A stretch of DNA of 64,000 nt from Seohaeicola sp024304985 (GTDB lineage: Bacteria; Pseudomonadota; Alphaproteobacteria; Rhodobacterales; Rhodobacteraceae). Position 1 is the first letter of the stretch. Each line of letters opens with the position of its first letter. The translations under genes were made by a program, and so were the position numbers. The stretch lies in contig NZ_JARAMP010000004.1 in NCBI RefSeq assembly GCF_028802875.1, positions 167,287 through 231,286 on the forward strand, written 5' to 3'. Shown one piece after another: positions 63,797 through 64,000 of the stretch. The notes under the pieces were generated by a model that did not search any database, was not told the origin of the DNA, and worked only from the letters and a program-made list of their open reading frames with translations.

Positions 63797-64000
63797 ATTC
63801 TTGCAAGGTTATACGGTAATAATACCCATAAACCTTGCATAAAAGAAGCGGCATCTTGCGATATGCTGTAATTTCCCTGTGACCTTTACCACAATCTGGC
63901 GCAATTTCTTCAGCGGTAAGTGGCGTGCTGGGGGAGATATCTGGAAGAGAAGTAGAGCAGACGTTCGGGCGTGATGCCGCGAAAGTCTGGTCTGAGCCCA

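Overview
The window looks like chromosomal DNA of a Rhodobacterales bacterium of the Roseobacter type. It is GC-rich. Protein families and gene order fit this group: dnaA-dnaN-recF-gyrB beside rpsT, an enoyl-CoA hydratase, mutM, ubiE and ubiB; a nosRZDFYLX cluster; a B12-riboswitch-controlled uptake operon; Rhodobacterales-type flagellar genes; and a general porin. The genus cannot be fixed from sequence reading alone.

Layout. 1-4.7 kb: a partial NAD-binding epimerase divergent from a LysR regulator, then leuB, a Na/Pi-cotransporter-like protein and tRNA-Pro(CGG). 4.8-15.3 kb: a surface polysaccharide region with an outer-membrane export lipoprotein, a polyprenyl-phosphate sugar transferase, a FlaA1/CapD-type nucleotide-sugar dehydratase, a 1225-residue RTX protein, a DUF2793 phage-type protein and UDP-glucose dehydrogenase. 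15.4-17 kb: a GMC oxidoreductase. 17.0-25.6 kb: one tightly overlapped ten-gene B12 salvage operon (btuB-btuF-btuC-btuD-cbiZ-btuF2-exbB-exbD-exbD-tonB) behind a cobalamin riboswitch, with a terminator-like hairpin between riboswitch and btuB. 25.7-28 kb: an aminotransferase and a serine hydrolase. 28.0-37.2 kb: the nitrous oxide reductase operon, led by a small DUF2946-like gene and preceded by a perfect FNR-type box. 37.3-45.2 kb: gyrB, lysE, recF, dnaN, dnaA, rpsT. 45.3-51.1 kb: a DNA methyltransferase with a nuclease-like tail, enoyl-CoA hydratase, mutM, ubiE, ubiB. 51.1-57.8 kb: a phosphotransferase and flagellar genes. 58-64 kb: a porin, then an accessory end with an AT-rich integrase gene, a truncated IS66-family element and a short tyrosine recombinase.

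How the genes work together. The B12 operon encodes a complete route: TonB-dependent outer-membrane uptake with its own energising complex, ABC import, and CbiZ-type remodelling of incomplete corrinoids. The nos operon covers N2O reduction with its electron-transfer and copper-maturation proteins, probably switched on by low oxygen. The polysaccharide genes would make and export a capsule or EPS, with a secreted calcium-binding protein beside them.

Signs of damage. The most striking structures are breakpoints. A flagellin gene is cut after 46 codons and joined tail-to-tail to a hook gene (flgE) that has lost its last codons. This is what a deletion of the DNA between two converging flagellar operons would leave. 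The porin gene has an ATT where its ATG and lysine codons should be, directly behind a good ribosome binding site. The IS66 transposase loses its C-terminal part near 63.07 kb. I found no clearly new defence or secretion system. The features most worth following up are the flagellar junction, the B12 operon with its second, signal-less BtuF-like protein, the methyltransferase with a nuclease-like domain, and the repeated module in the RTX protein.
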